DNA from: Psychrosphaera ytuae
GTDB lineage: Bacteria; Pseudomonadota; Gammaproteobacteria; Enterobacterales; Alteromonadaceae
Length of the DNA: 64,000 nt
Assembly (NCBI RefSeq): GCF_017638545.1
Contig: NZ_CP072110.1
Coordinates: 868,001-932,000, forward strand
Direction: 5' to 3'
Shown: piece by piece, positions 18,847 to 28,557 of the stretch
Layout: each line of letters begins with the position of its first letter
Position numbering within the stretch: the stretch's first letter is position 1
The notes under the pieces: model-generated
The model's input: only the letters and a program-made list of their open reading frames with translations
The model's database searches: none
Told to the model about the DNA's origin: nothing
Made by a program: the position numbers and the translations under genes

Positions 18847-19854
18847 TTAATTTTTGTAATACGCACGGTACCACTCAACAAACTTAGCAACACCCTCTTT
18901 TAGGTTGGTTTGTGGTTGGTAATCTATTGCGTCAAATAAATCTTGTGTTTCAGCCCAGGTCTTATAAACATCTCCTGGCTGCATTGGCATCATGTTGCGT
19001 TTAACCGGAACCGACAGGGCAGATTCCAACTCGTCAACAAAGTCTAAAAGTTTTACGGGCTGACCATTACCGATATTAAACAATCGGTAAGGCGCAGAGC
19101 TTTGTTTGGCTGAACCTGTCTCAGGGTTCCAGTTTGGATTTGGCTCTGGAATATTGTTGGCTACTCTTAATACACCTTCAACAATGTCATCAATGTAGGT
19201 GAAATCTCGACTTAGTAGACCATTATTGTAGATGTCGATTTGTTCACCGTTCATGATCTTTTTAGTGAATTTGAACAACGCCATATCAGGACGTCCCCAA
19301 GGGCCATAAACCGTAAAAAAGCGCAAACCTGTGGTTGGTAAATTGTATAGATGAGAATAACTGTGGCTCATCAACTCATTAGACTTTTTGGTCGCCGCAT
19401 ACAGTGAAATTGGATGATCAACACTGTGTTCGCAACTAAACGGCATTTGTGAATTTAATCCATACACGGAACTAGAAGACGCATAAACCAAGTGTTTAAC
19501 CTGATTGTTGCGGCACCCTTCTAAAATACTTAAATGCCCTGTTAAATTAGAGTCGGCATAAGCAAAAGGGTTTTCTAGAGAATAACGAACACCAGCTTGA
19601 GCCGCTAAATGGATGACAATATCGAATTGTTGCTGTTCAAATAAGGCTGCAATCGCCTCTCTATCAGCAATGTCTAGCTTAAAAAACTCGAAGTTTGAAT
19701 AGGGCGCAAGTTGTTCTAAACGAGCTTCTTTGAGCGAAACTTCATAATAGTCGTTTAAATTATCGACTCCGATAACTTGATGGCCTTGTTCGCACAGCTG
19801 CTGCGCGGTATGAAACCCAATAAAACCCGCGGCACCGGTAACTAAATACTTCAT
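18847..19854 (-). CDS. NAD-dependent epimerase, probably UDP-glucuronate 4-epimerase
   Basis: The 335-residue extended SDR begins MKYLVTGAAGFIGFHTAQQL. It has the catalytic YAATKKSNELM (YxxxK), and VYGPWGRPDMALFKFT as in the CapI/LspL/WbnF group that converts UDP-GlcA to UDP-GalA. It would supply UDP-GalA to the surface polysaccharide or lipid A core. It is co-transcribed with ugd. A glucose/galactose 4-epimerase role is less likely because the RPDMALFKF segment is characteristic of the glucuronate enzymes. Confidence 0.87.
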   Translation of the reverse strand: MKYLVTGAAGFIGFHTAQQLCEQGHQVIGVDNLNDYYEVSLKEARLEQLAPYSNFEFFKLDIADREAIAALFEQQQFDIVIHLAAQAGVRYSLENPFAYADSNLTGHLSILEGCRNNQVKHLVYASSSSVYGLNSQMPFSCEHSVDHPISLYAATKKSNELMSHSYSHLYNLPTTGLRFFTVYGPWGRPDMALFKFTKKIMNGEQIDIYNNGLLSRDFTYIDDIVEGVLRVANNIPEPNPNWNPETGSAKQSSAPYRLFNIGNGQPVKLLDFVDELESALSVPVKRNMMPMQPGDVYKTWAETQDLFDAIDYQPQTNLKEGVAKFVEWYRAYYKN

Positions 19855-19943
19855 TAAATGTCCGTATCAACGCTAATTCTATAAATTAGGGCTATAGTAG
19901 CCTTGCTAAAAAAAAATTAATAGTGAGAGTTTTGTTAAAAATA

Positions 19944-19969
19944 AAAAACCCAGACTAAGCTGGGTTTTT
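19944..19969. terminator. Bidirectional rho-independent terminator
   Basis: A CCCAG/CTGGG stem extended by an A-run on one side and a T-run on the other (AAAAACCCAG, loop ACTAAG, CTGGGTTTTT). It is placed 22 bases past the stop of the lipoprotein gene that ends at 19991, and upstream of the epimerase gene. Confidence 0.85.
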
Positions 19970-19990
19970 TAATGCTAAAACTGTTAAGAG

Positions 19991-22900
19991 TTATAGCTTT
20001 GGAATATCGAATTTAATTACTTTTTGTTCGATTTCTGTGTCTATGATCCAAAACGTTTGACCATTAGGTGCTCGTTCTAGAACTTGCTCGTTACTTTTGC
20101 CTTTAGCCGTCACTTCTGAAACCAACTCGAGGCTGCCATCAGAATTTAGTTTGTTAAGCTTGACCTTAGATTCATCGGCAGATACCAACTCGTGAGTCAC
20201 AAAGTGCTCTTCATCGACTTTAAAAATCGATTTAACCGCCTCAACACTGGATGTTAATACTAACTCTGATGTATCAGCCATGTTTTTGAACACTTGATAC
20301 TGCTCCGTATCCGCGATTTCGATATGGAATTGGCCTTCATAAAGAGTCCAGCGTTTATCCGTTGTTTCGAACAGTTCATATAGCTGACCGTCAATAAGGG
20401 TAAACTCTCTCCAACCAATACTAAATGAGTCGTCCGTTTTTGATATTAGCTTTTGTCCATATAAACCACTGAAGTTAGTTATATCTACTTCACTTTGCAG
20501 TTTTAATGAGCCATCTTGGATATCAAATACGCCGAGAAGGTATTGAGGTTGGAAGTTTTCGTATGAACGATAAAGCAGGACAACCAAATCATTCTTTAGT
20601 ACCCATGCTTGATAAAATGTTGTTGCGAGCCGTGGTTCTGATTTTAAGAAGGTTTGTGACAGTCTTTTTGAGGTTTCGTCGTAAGTAATCAAACTTACGC
20701 GAGAATCTTTGAAAGTCTCATTTGGCAGAATCGCTTGCCCTAAACTATTTAGGTCTCCCATTCTGAACGTCAATTGAGAATGTTCTTCTACGTCAAATAT
20801 TGTTCTTAACGGCGCTATTTCTGGCGTTTGTCCAGAAGTGTTTATGTATGCTGTAATTGATAAATTCAGCATCCAGTAGCCGTTTTCAGAAGTATTTAAA
20901 TTGGTTGTGCTACTCAAATAAGGTAAACCTATCGGGCTTTCCTTGACGGTATGAGATTGGTGGTTATATTTAACACGCTGACCTGAAAAAACTTGAATGC
21001 CGATAGAAGTTTCATCGTCTGCCCAAGTCATCGGCGATAAGTAATCTACTGTCGTATTATTACCTGCTAGAACTAAATCGCCACTTTGATCAACAGAGAA
21101 AGACTTTATCTTTGTTGTTCCTTCTAATGGCCCAAATTCTTGCAGTACAGCGCGATCACCTTTGCTGTTAATAGACAGGGATAATGGGCTAGAAGGTACT
21201 TCATTCGCAATAGTTTGGCTTGGTGTCAATTGACCAGACTCTTCGTTGATGGTCATAACATTAATGCCATTTGCAGTTGCAAACAACATTTTGCCCATAC
21301 CAAAAGCTTCAATGACGGTGCTTCCGATATCTTCTTCAGTCACGTCTTGGTGATTTGAAAGGCTTAGAAAACCGGTAGAAGGGTCCACTTTAATTGCACT
21401 GATCGCACCGTTGAGATAATCGTAGCCTACTGATGTAGTGTAATAGATAAAATTACCTGAATAGTCTAGAGCTAAATTTTTGTAGTAATCCACTAAACCG
21501 CTATAGGATACATCTACACGATTTACATAGGTCATTTCGTGGCTGCTATGTAATTGATAGCCCACAATATAGACTTGTTGGAAGTTGTGTATGACGGCGT
21601 ATAGCATCTCTTCATTTGAAGACAGCACAAAAGTGTTAGGTATGAAGCCTTCAGAAGAGGTGTCACTATTGTCACTGATCTGAACATCAGTGTTGACGTG
21701 TTTGATTGCGTAGGCATTGTCATTTTTTGTAATGCTAACAAAGAAAGGTACCGGTGAACGTCGGTCGGCTTTGTCCTCTTTTCTTATACCCGCAACAATA
21801 AAGTCGCCTGATGACAATTTCTGAATGTAAAATGTTTTAACAATATTTAACGCTTCAAATTCGGCTTTTAACACGTGATTGTAGTCTGGGTTTGTGCCTA
21901 ATTCAGATGCATTATTAAATATGAACAACCCATCGCTTTGTGCTGCGTAGACGTTGTTTTCATCGGCAAATGTAACTTCGGTTTTCCCTAAGATTCTTGT
22001 CTTGTGTTCTTGAATATTATTAACATTGACGGCTATTAGCTTATCTTTATTATCACCAATACCATCTTGGTCGATGTCTTTTGATTCTGTTGAGTCATAG
22101 ACAAAAGCATCATCTTTATTAAGAACGCCATCGCCATCGATGTCTTCGTCTTCGCTGTTTAAGATACCATCACCATCAAGGTCGTTAACAGCAAAGCCCT
22201 TACTAATTTGAACCACTACTGAGTTAGCGATAGTAACCAACGACTCTGACAGTGCCTCAATTGCAGCTTCAAATGTCACCTCAGAATCTGAACTTGTTTG
22301 AAGTTCGGTCAGTGTTAAATCCAACACTAATTGTGTCAAGGCTAATGTCTGGTCTGTATCTAATTCGCCGTTAGATGCTAGAACGCCATCAATAACATCA
22401 TTGATTAGATTAATAACAACCGCTGCGCGTTCAATACCACTTTCGATGTTAAGGTCTTGTTCCAGTTGACTTAAGATAGCACTAGCTGTAATCGCATTTA
22501 ATGCAGTCGCTTTTTCAGCTAAGTTACTCAGCTCGTTGTCAGACGTAGCTTGTTCTATAGTGCGTTGAGTACTTAATTGAAATATACCAACAAGGGCTGA
22601 GAGCTGATCGCTGGTTAAGCTAGAAAGTGTGGTTTTGTTTTCGTTTATAAAAGTCTGTACTGATTCGGTAAGAACACGTGCTGATGTTGTGATCTTTTGT
22701 TTATTTTGTTGAAAGGTATTAGCTTCGATAGAGTCTTCGACTTGTTCTTTTAGTTGGTTGGTAAGCTGAAGTGATACCTCTGCGTCAAACTTTGACACTT
22801 GACCTAAGTTAGTTGGCTCTATCACTTGAGCACTCACAATCAACTCTGCCAGTAATGAAAGTACTTCATCACCACTTGCAATATAGTCCGACTTTAGTTC

Positions 22901-23440
22901 AGTTCCGGTCAAACCCAGAGTGGTTTCAACATGGATTTGGCTTTCAACTAAATCTCCAGTTTCGGCGGCCAGTGCCATTATGATTGAAGTATATGGAGTC
23001 GCGTTTTGCTCTCCTGGTAACGTAGCCAAGACAAACGTATTTTCGGCAGTAATAGGTATACCTGTAGGACTGGAGTCACTTATCGTTGATTCATCAACGG
23101 CTCCTTCAGGGACCGAAACAGAAACCACCAGTGTGGAAAGCTCAAGATCAAGACCCGTTAAATCAAGGGTTGCAACGCCTCCCTCTCCAGACAAGGCATT
23201 TGGCTCGGTTGTGTCAAAGGTACCATTGTTGTTTAAATCTACATAAGCAATTGCATTTCTGATGTAGCCGTCAATAACGCGTACTTGATGTTCGACCTTT
23301 GTCGTACTTGAATTATTGTTAGTATTGTCTGCTGAAGAACTGGTATTGTTATCTGCGGCAGGCTCGGAGCCTCCGCCACATGCAGTTATTGATAATAAAA
23401 GACCAGCAAAAATACTGCCCTTTACACTTTTAGAGTGCAT
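19991..23440 (-). CDS. Large calcium-repeat lipoprotein of unknown function
   Basis: The protein is about 1149 residues long. The ATG at 23440 has AAGGA 7 bases upstream; a GTG at 23446 is a weaker alternative. The N-terminus carries a lipoprotein signal with lipobox SITAC followed by GGGSEP, so it is an exported lipoprotein. The first 400 residues form an alpha-rich region preceded by an EF-like DLNNNGTFDTTE segment. Around residues 420-470 are thrombospondin type-3-like repeats (DLDGDGILNSEDEDIDGDGVLNKDD, DIDQDGIGDNKD) that should bind calcium. The C-terminal 650 residues have repeated short strands such as GLFIFNNASE and the look of a beta-propeller. It is flanked by terminators and appears monocistronic. 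I do not recognise a specific function. Confidence 0.8.
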   Translation of the reverse strand: MHSKSVKGSIFAGLLLSITACGGGSEPAADNNTSSSADNTNNNSSTTKVEHQVRVIDGYIRNAIAYVDLNNNGTFDTTEPNALSGEGGVATLDLTGLDLELSTLVVSVSVPEGAVDESTISDSSPTGIPITAENTFVLATLPGEQNATPYTSIIMALAAETGDLVESQIHVETTLGLTGTELKSDYIASGDEVLSLLAELIVSAQVIEPTNLGQVSKFDAEVSLQLTNQLKEQVEDSIEANTFQQNKQKITTSARVLTESVQTFINENKTTLSSLTSDQLSALVGIFQLSTQRTIEQATSDNELSNLAEKATALNAITASAILSQLEQDLNIESGIERAAVVINLINDVIDGVLASNGELDTDQTLALTQLVLDLTLTELQTSSDSEVTFEAAIEALSESLVTIANSVVVQISKGFAVNDLDGDGILNSEDEDIDGDGVLNKDDAFVYDSTESKDIDQDGIGDNKDKLIAVNVNNIQEHKTRILGKTEVTFADENNVYAAQSDGLFIFNNASELGTNPDYNHVLKAEFEALNIVKTFYIQKLSSGDFIVAGIRKEDKADRRSPVPFFVSITKNDNAYAIKHVNTDVQISDNSDTSSEGFIPNTFVLSSNEEMLYAVIHNFQQVYIVGYQLHSSHEMTYVNRVDVSYSGLVDYYKNLALDYSGNFIYYTTSVGYDYLNGAISAIKVDPSTGFLSLSNHQDVTEEDIGSTVIEAFGMGKMLFATANGINVMTINEESGQLTPSQTIANEVPSSPLSLSINSKGDRAVLQEFGPLEGTTKIKSFSVDQSGDLVLAGNNTTVDYLSPMTWADDETSIGIQVFSGQRVKYNHQSHTVKESPIGLPYLSSTTNLNTSENGYWMLNLSITAYINTSGQTPEIAPLRTIFDVEEHSQLTFRMGDLNSLGQAILPNETFKDSRVSLITYDETSKRLSQTFLKSEPRLATTFYQAWVLKNDLVVLLYRSYENFQPQYLLGVFDIQDGSLKLQSEVDITNFSGLYGQKLISKTDDSFSIGWREFTLIDGQLYELFETTDKRWTLYEGQFHIEIADTEQYQVFKNMADTSELVLTSSVEAVKSIFKVDEEHFVTHELVSADESKVKLNKLNSDGSLELVSEVTAKGKSNEQVLERAPNGQTFWIIDTEIEQKVIKFDIPKL

Positions 23441-23550
23441 AGCCACATCCTTGTTTACATTGTTAATTATGTTTTATTTATTATAAATATTGAGCAGAAC
23501 AATCTACCCACTGGTCGGATGCTAAAGTAATTTAAACCATGAGTCAAAAA

Positions 23551-23568
23551 ACCCAGCCGAAGCTGGGT
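23551..23568 (-). terminator. Rho-independent terminator after the POT transporter gene
   Basis: A 7-bp stem (ACCCAGC, loop CGAA, GCTGGGT) is followed on the minus strand by a short T-tract (plus-strand CAAAAA at 23545-23550). It lies 30 bases past the transporter stop at 23598. Its core is almost the same as the terminators at 17561 and 19944. Confidence 0.8.
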
Positions 23569-23597
23569 CTTTATCAATTTTATAAACAAGTTAAAAC

Positions 23598-25100
23598 TTA
23601 GTTTTTAACGTGTTCTTCTTGTGTGCCTTCGTGCGTACCTACTACTGACATTTCTTCTTCGATTTTTGATTCTAAATCGTCAGCTACGTAGTCTTCGGCA
23701 CCGTGCATCCAGTCAACCAGCTTGTCACTGAGTAACCATAAGCAGATACCCGCGGTAAATGCCATGATCGCAACACCACCGAATGTCGATAATGGACCTG
23801 CATCACCAACTTGTTTACCAATTGCAGCAGCTGCGTAGTTACCAAAGCCAGAGAATAAGAACCACATACCCATAAGTAGTGATGTGAACTTAAGTGGTGC
23901 TAAGCGAGATACCATTGACAAACCAATTGGTGATAAACACAACTCACCCATGGTGTGGAAAATATACGCCATGACCAACCAGATAACGTGTGCTTTTAAG
24001 CTTTCGTCGTCACCGATTTGTAAAGCCGCACCAACCATAGAAATGAAACCAAGACCTAGGAAGAACATACCCAAGGCAAACTTCTTAGGAGAGTTTGGCT
24101 CAGCTTCACCCATTTTTAACCAAATCGCGGCAAACATTGGAGCCATGATTATGATGAAGATAGGGTTAACCGCTTGTAACCATGATGCTGGCATTTCCCA
24201 ACCAAAGAACACTAGGTCGGTTTTGTATTTAGCAAATAGGTTCATTGAACCTGCCGCTTGCTCAAAACCAGCCCAAAATACGATAGTAAAGAACGACATG
24301 ATTAAAATAACTTTAACGCGGTCGCGCTCTTCTGGTGTTAGTGGCTTGTTAACAGCAGCTTGGTCTAAGCCTTTCGTTTGTTTTGCTGAAGGTTCAACAC
24401 CCACGTTACCTAGGTATTTGTTTGATAGCGCTAATTGCATTAACACACCTAGTAACATACCGATACCCGCTACGATAAAGCCGTATTGGTAATCAAACTT
24501 CTCGCCTACTGTACCTACGACGAAATAACCTAAAATAGAGCCCGTGTTGATACCCATGTAGAAGATAGTGAATGCCGCATCACGACGTTTGTCACCTTCT
24601 TCGTATAAGTCACCCACCATGGTAGAGATATTTGGTTTGAAGAAGCCGTTACCAATGATCAGTAACGCTAAGCCTAACCACATCATCTCTACTTCAAAGC
24701 CAGCAACCACAGAATGCGGCGTACCTAACGCGAATTGACCTAACATCATGACCACACCACCAAAGATGATGGACTTACGCTGGCCCCATACGTTGTCGGC
24801 CATCCAACCACCAAGTACAGGTGTGACGTAAACCAACATTGCGTATAAACCTAGGATGTTTAAGGCATTAGCTTGAAGTTCTTTTTGGTAAGCTTCTTGG
24901 GCATCTGCTGACAGAGGGTCGATACCGAAGTACGCCATATCCCAGCCCATTGCCGTTGCTGTTGCAAGGCTTGATAAATAAAGTACGAAGATACCACGCA
25001 TACCGTAGTAACTCATGCGCTCCCACATTTCTGTTCCGAATAGCAGGAAGAGGCCTTTAGGGTGGCCTAACATCTCCCCTGCTGCGACAGGTTTGTTCAT
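23598..25100 (-). CDS. POT/PTR family proton-coupled oligopeptide transporter
   Basis: The 500-residue inner-membrane MFS protein has the POT signature EMWERMSYYGMRGIFVLYL near residue 24 (the ExxER motif for proton coupling). It also has the second family motif, FFKPNISTMVGDLYEEGDKRRDAAFTIFYMGINTGSI. It takes up di- and tripeptides with protons. The C-terminal tail is acidic (DDLESKIEEEMSV). It stands alone, with a terminator downstream and a 174-base AT-rich upstream region. The relation to DtpA or to the marine YjdL-like groups cannot be settled by eye. Confidence 0.93.
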   Translation of the reverse strand: MNKPVAAGEMLGHPKGLFLLFGTEMWERMSYYGMRGIFVLYLSSLATATAMGWDMAYFGIDPLSADAQEAYQKELQANALNILGLYAMLVYVTPVLGGWMADNVWGQRKSIIFGGVVMMLGQFALGTPHSVVAGFEVEMMWLGLALLIIGNGFFKPNISTMVGDLYEEGDKRRDAAFTIFYMGINTGSILGYFVVGTVGEKFDYQYGFIVAGIGMLLGVLMQLALSNKYLGNVGVEPSAKQTKGLDQAAVNKPLTPEERDRVKVILIMSFFTIVFWAGFEQAAGSMNLFAKYKTDLVFFGWEMPASWLQAVNPIFIIIMAPMFAAIWLKMGEAEPNSPKKFALGMFFLGLGFISMVGAALQIGDDESLKAHVIWLVMAYIFHTMGELCLSPIGLSMVSRLAPLKFTSLLMGMWFLFSGFGNYAAAAIGKQVGDAGPLSTFGGVAIMAFTAGICLWLLSDKLVDWMHGAEDYVADDLESKIEEEMSVVGTHEGTQEEHVKN

Positions 25101-25274
25101 TGTGAACCCCTTTTTGTTCTAATATTTGTTGTAATATTTTTTGTATTAATAGATGTGCTTTGTTTTTCTATTTTACGTACAGTTTTAAATGTTAACCCCC
25201 GGTTTATACCGACATCACGGAGATTCTGCAAGGTTATGAGGGTCTAATGGATAAATAAGCAACAAAATTGCTGG

Positions 25275-26063
25275 CTAGTCACCACCTGGGTTGCTCAGAA
25301 TATCGTATTTTCTGAGTTGTGGAATTTGATTTTGTAGCCGAGCTTCGATTTTATCAAGTGTTTTAAAGCGTTCACAAAACGCTTCTGCTTTTTGTGCAAG
25401 GCGGTTAGCGTTGTATTTCAGCGCTTGTTCGACGTTATTGGTTAACTCGTTAACGCTGTCATCTAAGTCTGATTGTTGGCCTTCGACGGCTCCTTCACTT
25501 CTTCGATACGCTTGGCCCATTGCCCCTAACATCACATTAAGTGAATCTGTGACTACGGATGAGATTTTTGACGAGAGCTCATCAGAGAAGAACTCGTCGA
25601 GTTCGTCCATTCCTTGCGGAGCAATATAGAAGTTGTCGCCAGAGCGAGAAAATCGTTTGAGGAGTGAATTTCGTAAATATAAAAACTGGGCTTGAGTTTC
25701 TTGTGATACATCCGTACCCGCCAAACCTGTAATTACTTTTTGTAAGGCGTCAAAGCCTAAATCCATGCTATCCATGGCAATGGTAACGATTTCTGGTAAT
25801 TCTTTGCGTAGACCGCGGCTGAATTCTTTGAGTAAAAACCGCTCTTGGTCAGTTAACTCGATCATTTCGCCGCGAATAAACAATTGAGTATCGTGGTTTA
25901 TTTGAACCTGAGTACGGCCACGTTCCATTACTCTGATGTGATCGGGTGAGATCAACAAGCCAAGCTCTAAACGAATGTGGCACTCATTGGCGAACGACTT
26001 ATTGCCAAAAGGCATTAAGGTTGCCCCTGCGATGAGCAAAATAATGAAGAACTTATGAACCAT
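25275..26063 (-). CDS. YggN-like DUF2884 family protein
   Basis: The 262-residue exported protein has a signal peptide ending near SFA-NEC. ECHIRLELGLLISPDHIRVM and INHDTQLFIRGEMIELTDQERFLLKEFSRGLRKELPEIVTIAMD follow, as in the YggN/DUF2884 family. The mature part is mostly helical with a probable coiled coil near the C-terminus. Function in the family is unknown; location should be periplasmic. It is a lone minus-strand gene. A weak AGCAA/TTGCT hairpin at 25258-25272 follows it. Confidence 0.8.
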   Translation of the reverse strand: MVHKFFIILLIAGATLMPFGNKSFANECHIRLELGLLISPDHIRVMERGRTQVQINHDTQLFIRGEMIELTDQERFLLKEFSRGLRKELPEIVTIAMDSMDLGFDALQKVITGLAGTDVSQETQAQFLYLRNSLLKRFSRSGDNFYIAPQGMDELDEFFSDELSSKISSVVTDSLNVMLGAMGQAYRRSEGAVEGQQSDLDDSVNELTNNVEQALKYNANRLAQKAEAFCERFKTLDKIEARLQNQIPQLRKYDILSNPGGD

Positions 26064-26101
26064 GTACTAGACCAGATACTCTCTACTTAAGGCTTCTTAT
26101 A

Positions 26102-26125
26102 AAAACGCTTTTACAAATGCGTTTT
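26102..26125 (-). terminator. Probable rho-independent terminator after the DUF1566 genes
   Basis: A 7-bp AAAACGC/GCGTTTT stem with a 10-base loop, followed on the minus strand by TTTATAA. It is 48 bases past the stop at 26173. The AT-rich outer part makes it weaker than the other terminators. Confidence 0.6.
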
Positions 26126-26172
26126 ACCTATTTCAGTCTTAAGTGTCCAGTTTTGTGACATGAAAAGCCAAG

Positions 26173-26721
26173 TTATTCAGCGTACCTTACCATGCGTACG
26201 TAGTAATCTGCGTTTTTGTCATTACTGTCTATACGGCCGTTGTAAAAAGCAACAGACCAAGCTTCATCGCGTTTATTGGCGCTCGTATTAGGGGTCGAGG
26301 TCCAGTGACGCTCATCTGGCGTATTGGCAAAAATAGCTTGGTTGGCTGCGGGTTCAACACAGGTACGCTCAACGATTGAAGCGAGCTCTTTTACGTTAGG
26401 AACACGCCAATCGTCAAAGTTTCCTGCCGAATATGCCGTCGCGGTTTGCAAAGCTTGTTGCCAGGTAAGCCTCAATGCTTCACCGACGCACATTTCATTA
26501 GTCGCATCCCAAGTTTGACCGACCACACAACGCGCCCATGCCAACCCCGTTGTGGAGTCAATCACGTAATCCGAACTGATCCCTTCGGTAATAAAATTCT
26601 CACTTGGCGTTGTTTCATCTCCGGTTTCACAGCGCTGCTCTGCAAACAGATTAAAGCTCAAAAGTAACGTCGATAAGAAAGACGGAATGATCACAGTGGT
26701 AAAGTTGGATATGTTTTTCAT
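26173..26721 (-). CDS. DUF1566 (Lcl C-terminal domain) exported protein
   Basis: The protein is 182 residues from the ATG at 26721; a GTG at 26730 is also in frame. A signal peptide ends at NLFAEQ. The rest is one DUF1566 domain: VIDSTTGLAWARCVVGQTW, LTWQQALQTATAYSAGNFDDWRVPNVKELASIVE, HWTSTPNT and YYVRMVR. These domains are found on secreted and surface proteins and often pair with adhesin-like partners. It is 8 to 17 bases downstream of another DUF1566 protein, so the two form an operon. Six cysteines suggest disulphides in the periplasm or outside. The biochemical role is unknown. Confidence 0.85.
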   Translation of the reverse strand: MKNISNFTTVIIPSFLSTLLLSFNLFAEQRCETGDETTPSENFITEGISSDYVIDSTTGLAWARCVVGQTWDATNEMCVGEALRLTWQQALQTATAYSAGNFDDWRVPNVKELASIVERTCVEPAANQAIFANTPDERHWTSTPNTSANKRDEAWSVAFYNGRIDSNDKNADYYVRMVRYAE

Positions 26722-26738
26722 TTGGTTCACTCTATCTA

Positions 26739-28361
26739 TTAAGGGCGGCGTACTAACCGAACGTACGCGGAGGATGAAGATTTGATAGCTGAGTCATCAC
26801 CATTGCTGACGTCGAGCACCCAATTGAATAACTCACCTCCACCTTCAACATTAATATCCGATACCCAATAAAACATATGGTTTAATGCAGCACGGTCAGG
26901 TGCGTATGGAAAAAACTCATTAGGTAACAAGCTATTTTGATCTGTGTCGCCATAATCCATGATCCCCATTAACTCTATATAAGTCGGTAGTCGCCAGTTG
27001 GCGCCGCCACAAAAGGCCTGATCATTTACCGCTTCAATATAGGCCTCGACCGAACAGACATAAGCAGATGGACATGAACCCACAGGGTTAGCTTCGTCAA
27101 CGATTGAATAGTAGTTCTCGACTCCGCGCAAAGCACTGTACTGAGGTGATGCATTTGACTCTTTCACTTCCCAAACGAGGCCAGTGAAGTTGTCACGGAC
27201 GCAGCTAAACACCAACGCGTCATTGCTTAGCTCATCGCCATTGACGTCAAATTTGGTAAAATCGAAGGTTTTTTCACCTGCACCGTATTTATCTATTGCA
27301 TTGGCGACCGAGTCGCGACCTGAGTCTGCATCTTGGTTGGGATAATCCACATTGTCACAAGGGATCAGACCGTCATCGTCGTAACAATCAACGACACCCG
27401 TGTCATGTAATGTCCCCAAATTAAGTGGATTAACGGTGACGTTGACCGTATCCGTAGAGCTGTTGCCATTGCCATCGATTGCTTCAACCTGAAAACTCAG
27501 CGCTTCTGTAATGTCTACATTGGGCGCATAAAACTCGGCGATACATTGGTCAGCGTTGATTAAGTCAACACTGATGCCACTAATTTGTGTCCAAGTACAA
27601 GAAATCACATTGTCGACTGAGAAGCTGTTAGACGCATCGAGCTTTACTAGAGAGAACTCATTGACTGTCTGATCTTGGCCTGCATCCGGGCTGACCGTAC
27701 CTGCCGCAGCAGCGACTGGAATGGTAATAATGTTGGTACCAATTAATTCGAAGTTATCGGTTACCGTTAGTTCGATTTGAAAGTGAGTTAACGCTTCTAC
27801 ATACGGCGCTTGAATGGTTACCGTATCACCGTCGGTCGCCGAGAAAAACTGAAGCGGAATATGCGTGTCTATTTGTCGCCACTGATAAGCACGAACTTCG
27901 CCGTCCGTATCGTAACTGTTTTTACCTGATAAGGTGATCAACTCAAATGTTTTATACGGTGCGACGGCCGATGAGGTATTATCTATGACTGCTACAGGGT
28001 TGCGAGGAATATTTTTAACCGTGATTGTAACTTGATCGTCAACTCTTTGACCGTCTGGTGCAACGTAAACGACCTCTATAACAATATCCGTATCTACATC
28101 GACTTGTGGCGCTAAAACACTAAGCTCTAGTGCTGCATCAGTTGGAAAGTCCTCAATAGCCGGCCCTTCAATTTGGGTCCACGTCGTCGCCCCTTCTGTT
28201 GGGTAAACCACTGCCGTAATGGCAATCACTTGCCCTTCTGCCACCACCATATCGCTGCCTAAGTTAATACTTGCAACATTAGCGCCTGACGGCCCTTCTG
28301 GTTCACTACCACCGCAGGCGGTTAGCAGCAAAGTAAAAAATAGGACAGAAAATAATCTCAT
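26739..28361 (-). CDS. Lipoprotein with PKD-like domains and C-terminal DUF1566 domain
   Basis: The 540-residue protein starts MRLFSVLFFTLLLTACGGSEPEG, a clear lipoprotein signal. Three PKD/Ig-like units follow: WTQIEGPAIE, then SYDTDGEVRAYQWRQID, then DASNSFSVDNVISCTWTQISG. The C-terminal region (about 330-540) is a DUF1566 domain with GLVWEVKESN, NWRLPTYIELMGIMDYGD and AYVRLVRRP. It is likely anchored at the outer membrane and may bind carbohydrate or protein. It is the first gene of a two-gene operon with the smaller DUF1566 protein. Confidence 0.85.
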   Translation of the reverse strand: MRLFSVLFFTLLLTACGGSEPEGPSGANVASINLGSDMVVAEGQVIAITAVVYPTEGATTWTQIEGPAIEDFPTDAALELSVLAPQVDVDTDIVIEVVYVAPDGQRVDDQVTITVKNIPRNPVAVIDNTSSAVAPYKTFELITLSGKNSYDTDGEVRAYQWRQIDTHIPLQFFSATDGDTVTIQAPYVEALTHFQIELTVTDNFELIGTNIITIPVAAAAGTVSPDAGQDQTVNEFSLVKLDASNSFSVDNVISCTWTQISGISVDLINADQCIAEFYAPNVDITEALSFQVEAIDGNGNSSTDTVNVTVNPLNLGTLHDTGVVDCYDDDGLIPCDNVDYPNQDADSGRDSVANAIDKYGAGEKTFDFTKFDVNGDELSNDALVFSCVRDNFTGLVWEVKESNASPQYSALRGVENYYSIVDEANPVGSCPSAYVCSVEAYIEAVNDQAFCGGANWRLPTYIELMGIMDYGDTDQNSLLPNEFFPYAPDRAALNHMFYWVSDINVEGGGELFNWVLDVSNGDDSAIKSSSSAYVRLVRRP

Positions 28362-28501
28362 ACGTGTTCAAACACCTTAAATACAACACCAAAGGAAAAC
28401 AACAAAAGCACCTAAACGCTTTTTGGTAACCGACAATTACTCGAAAATTACGTATAAATGTTAGTACTAGTCATCTGTTGAAAGCAATTCTTACGCCAAT
28501 A

Positions 28502-28527
28502 AAAAACCGACCATCAGGTCGGTTTTT
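28502..28527. terminator. Bidirectional rho-independent terminator at the grxD 3' end
   Basis: A strong stem-loop (AAAAACCGACC, loop ATCA, GGTCGGTTTTT) lies about 31 bases past the grxD stop, with A/T runs on both sides. Confidence 0.9.
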
Positions 28528-28557
28528 GTTTAATTCGATGATTAAGCAGTGCCTAAA

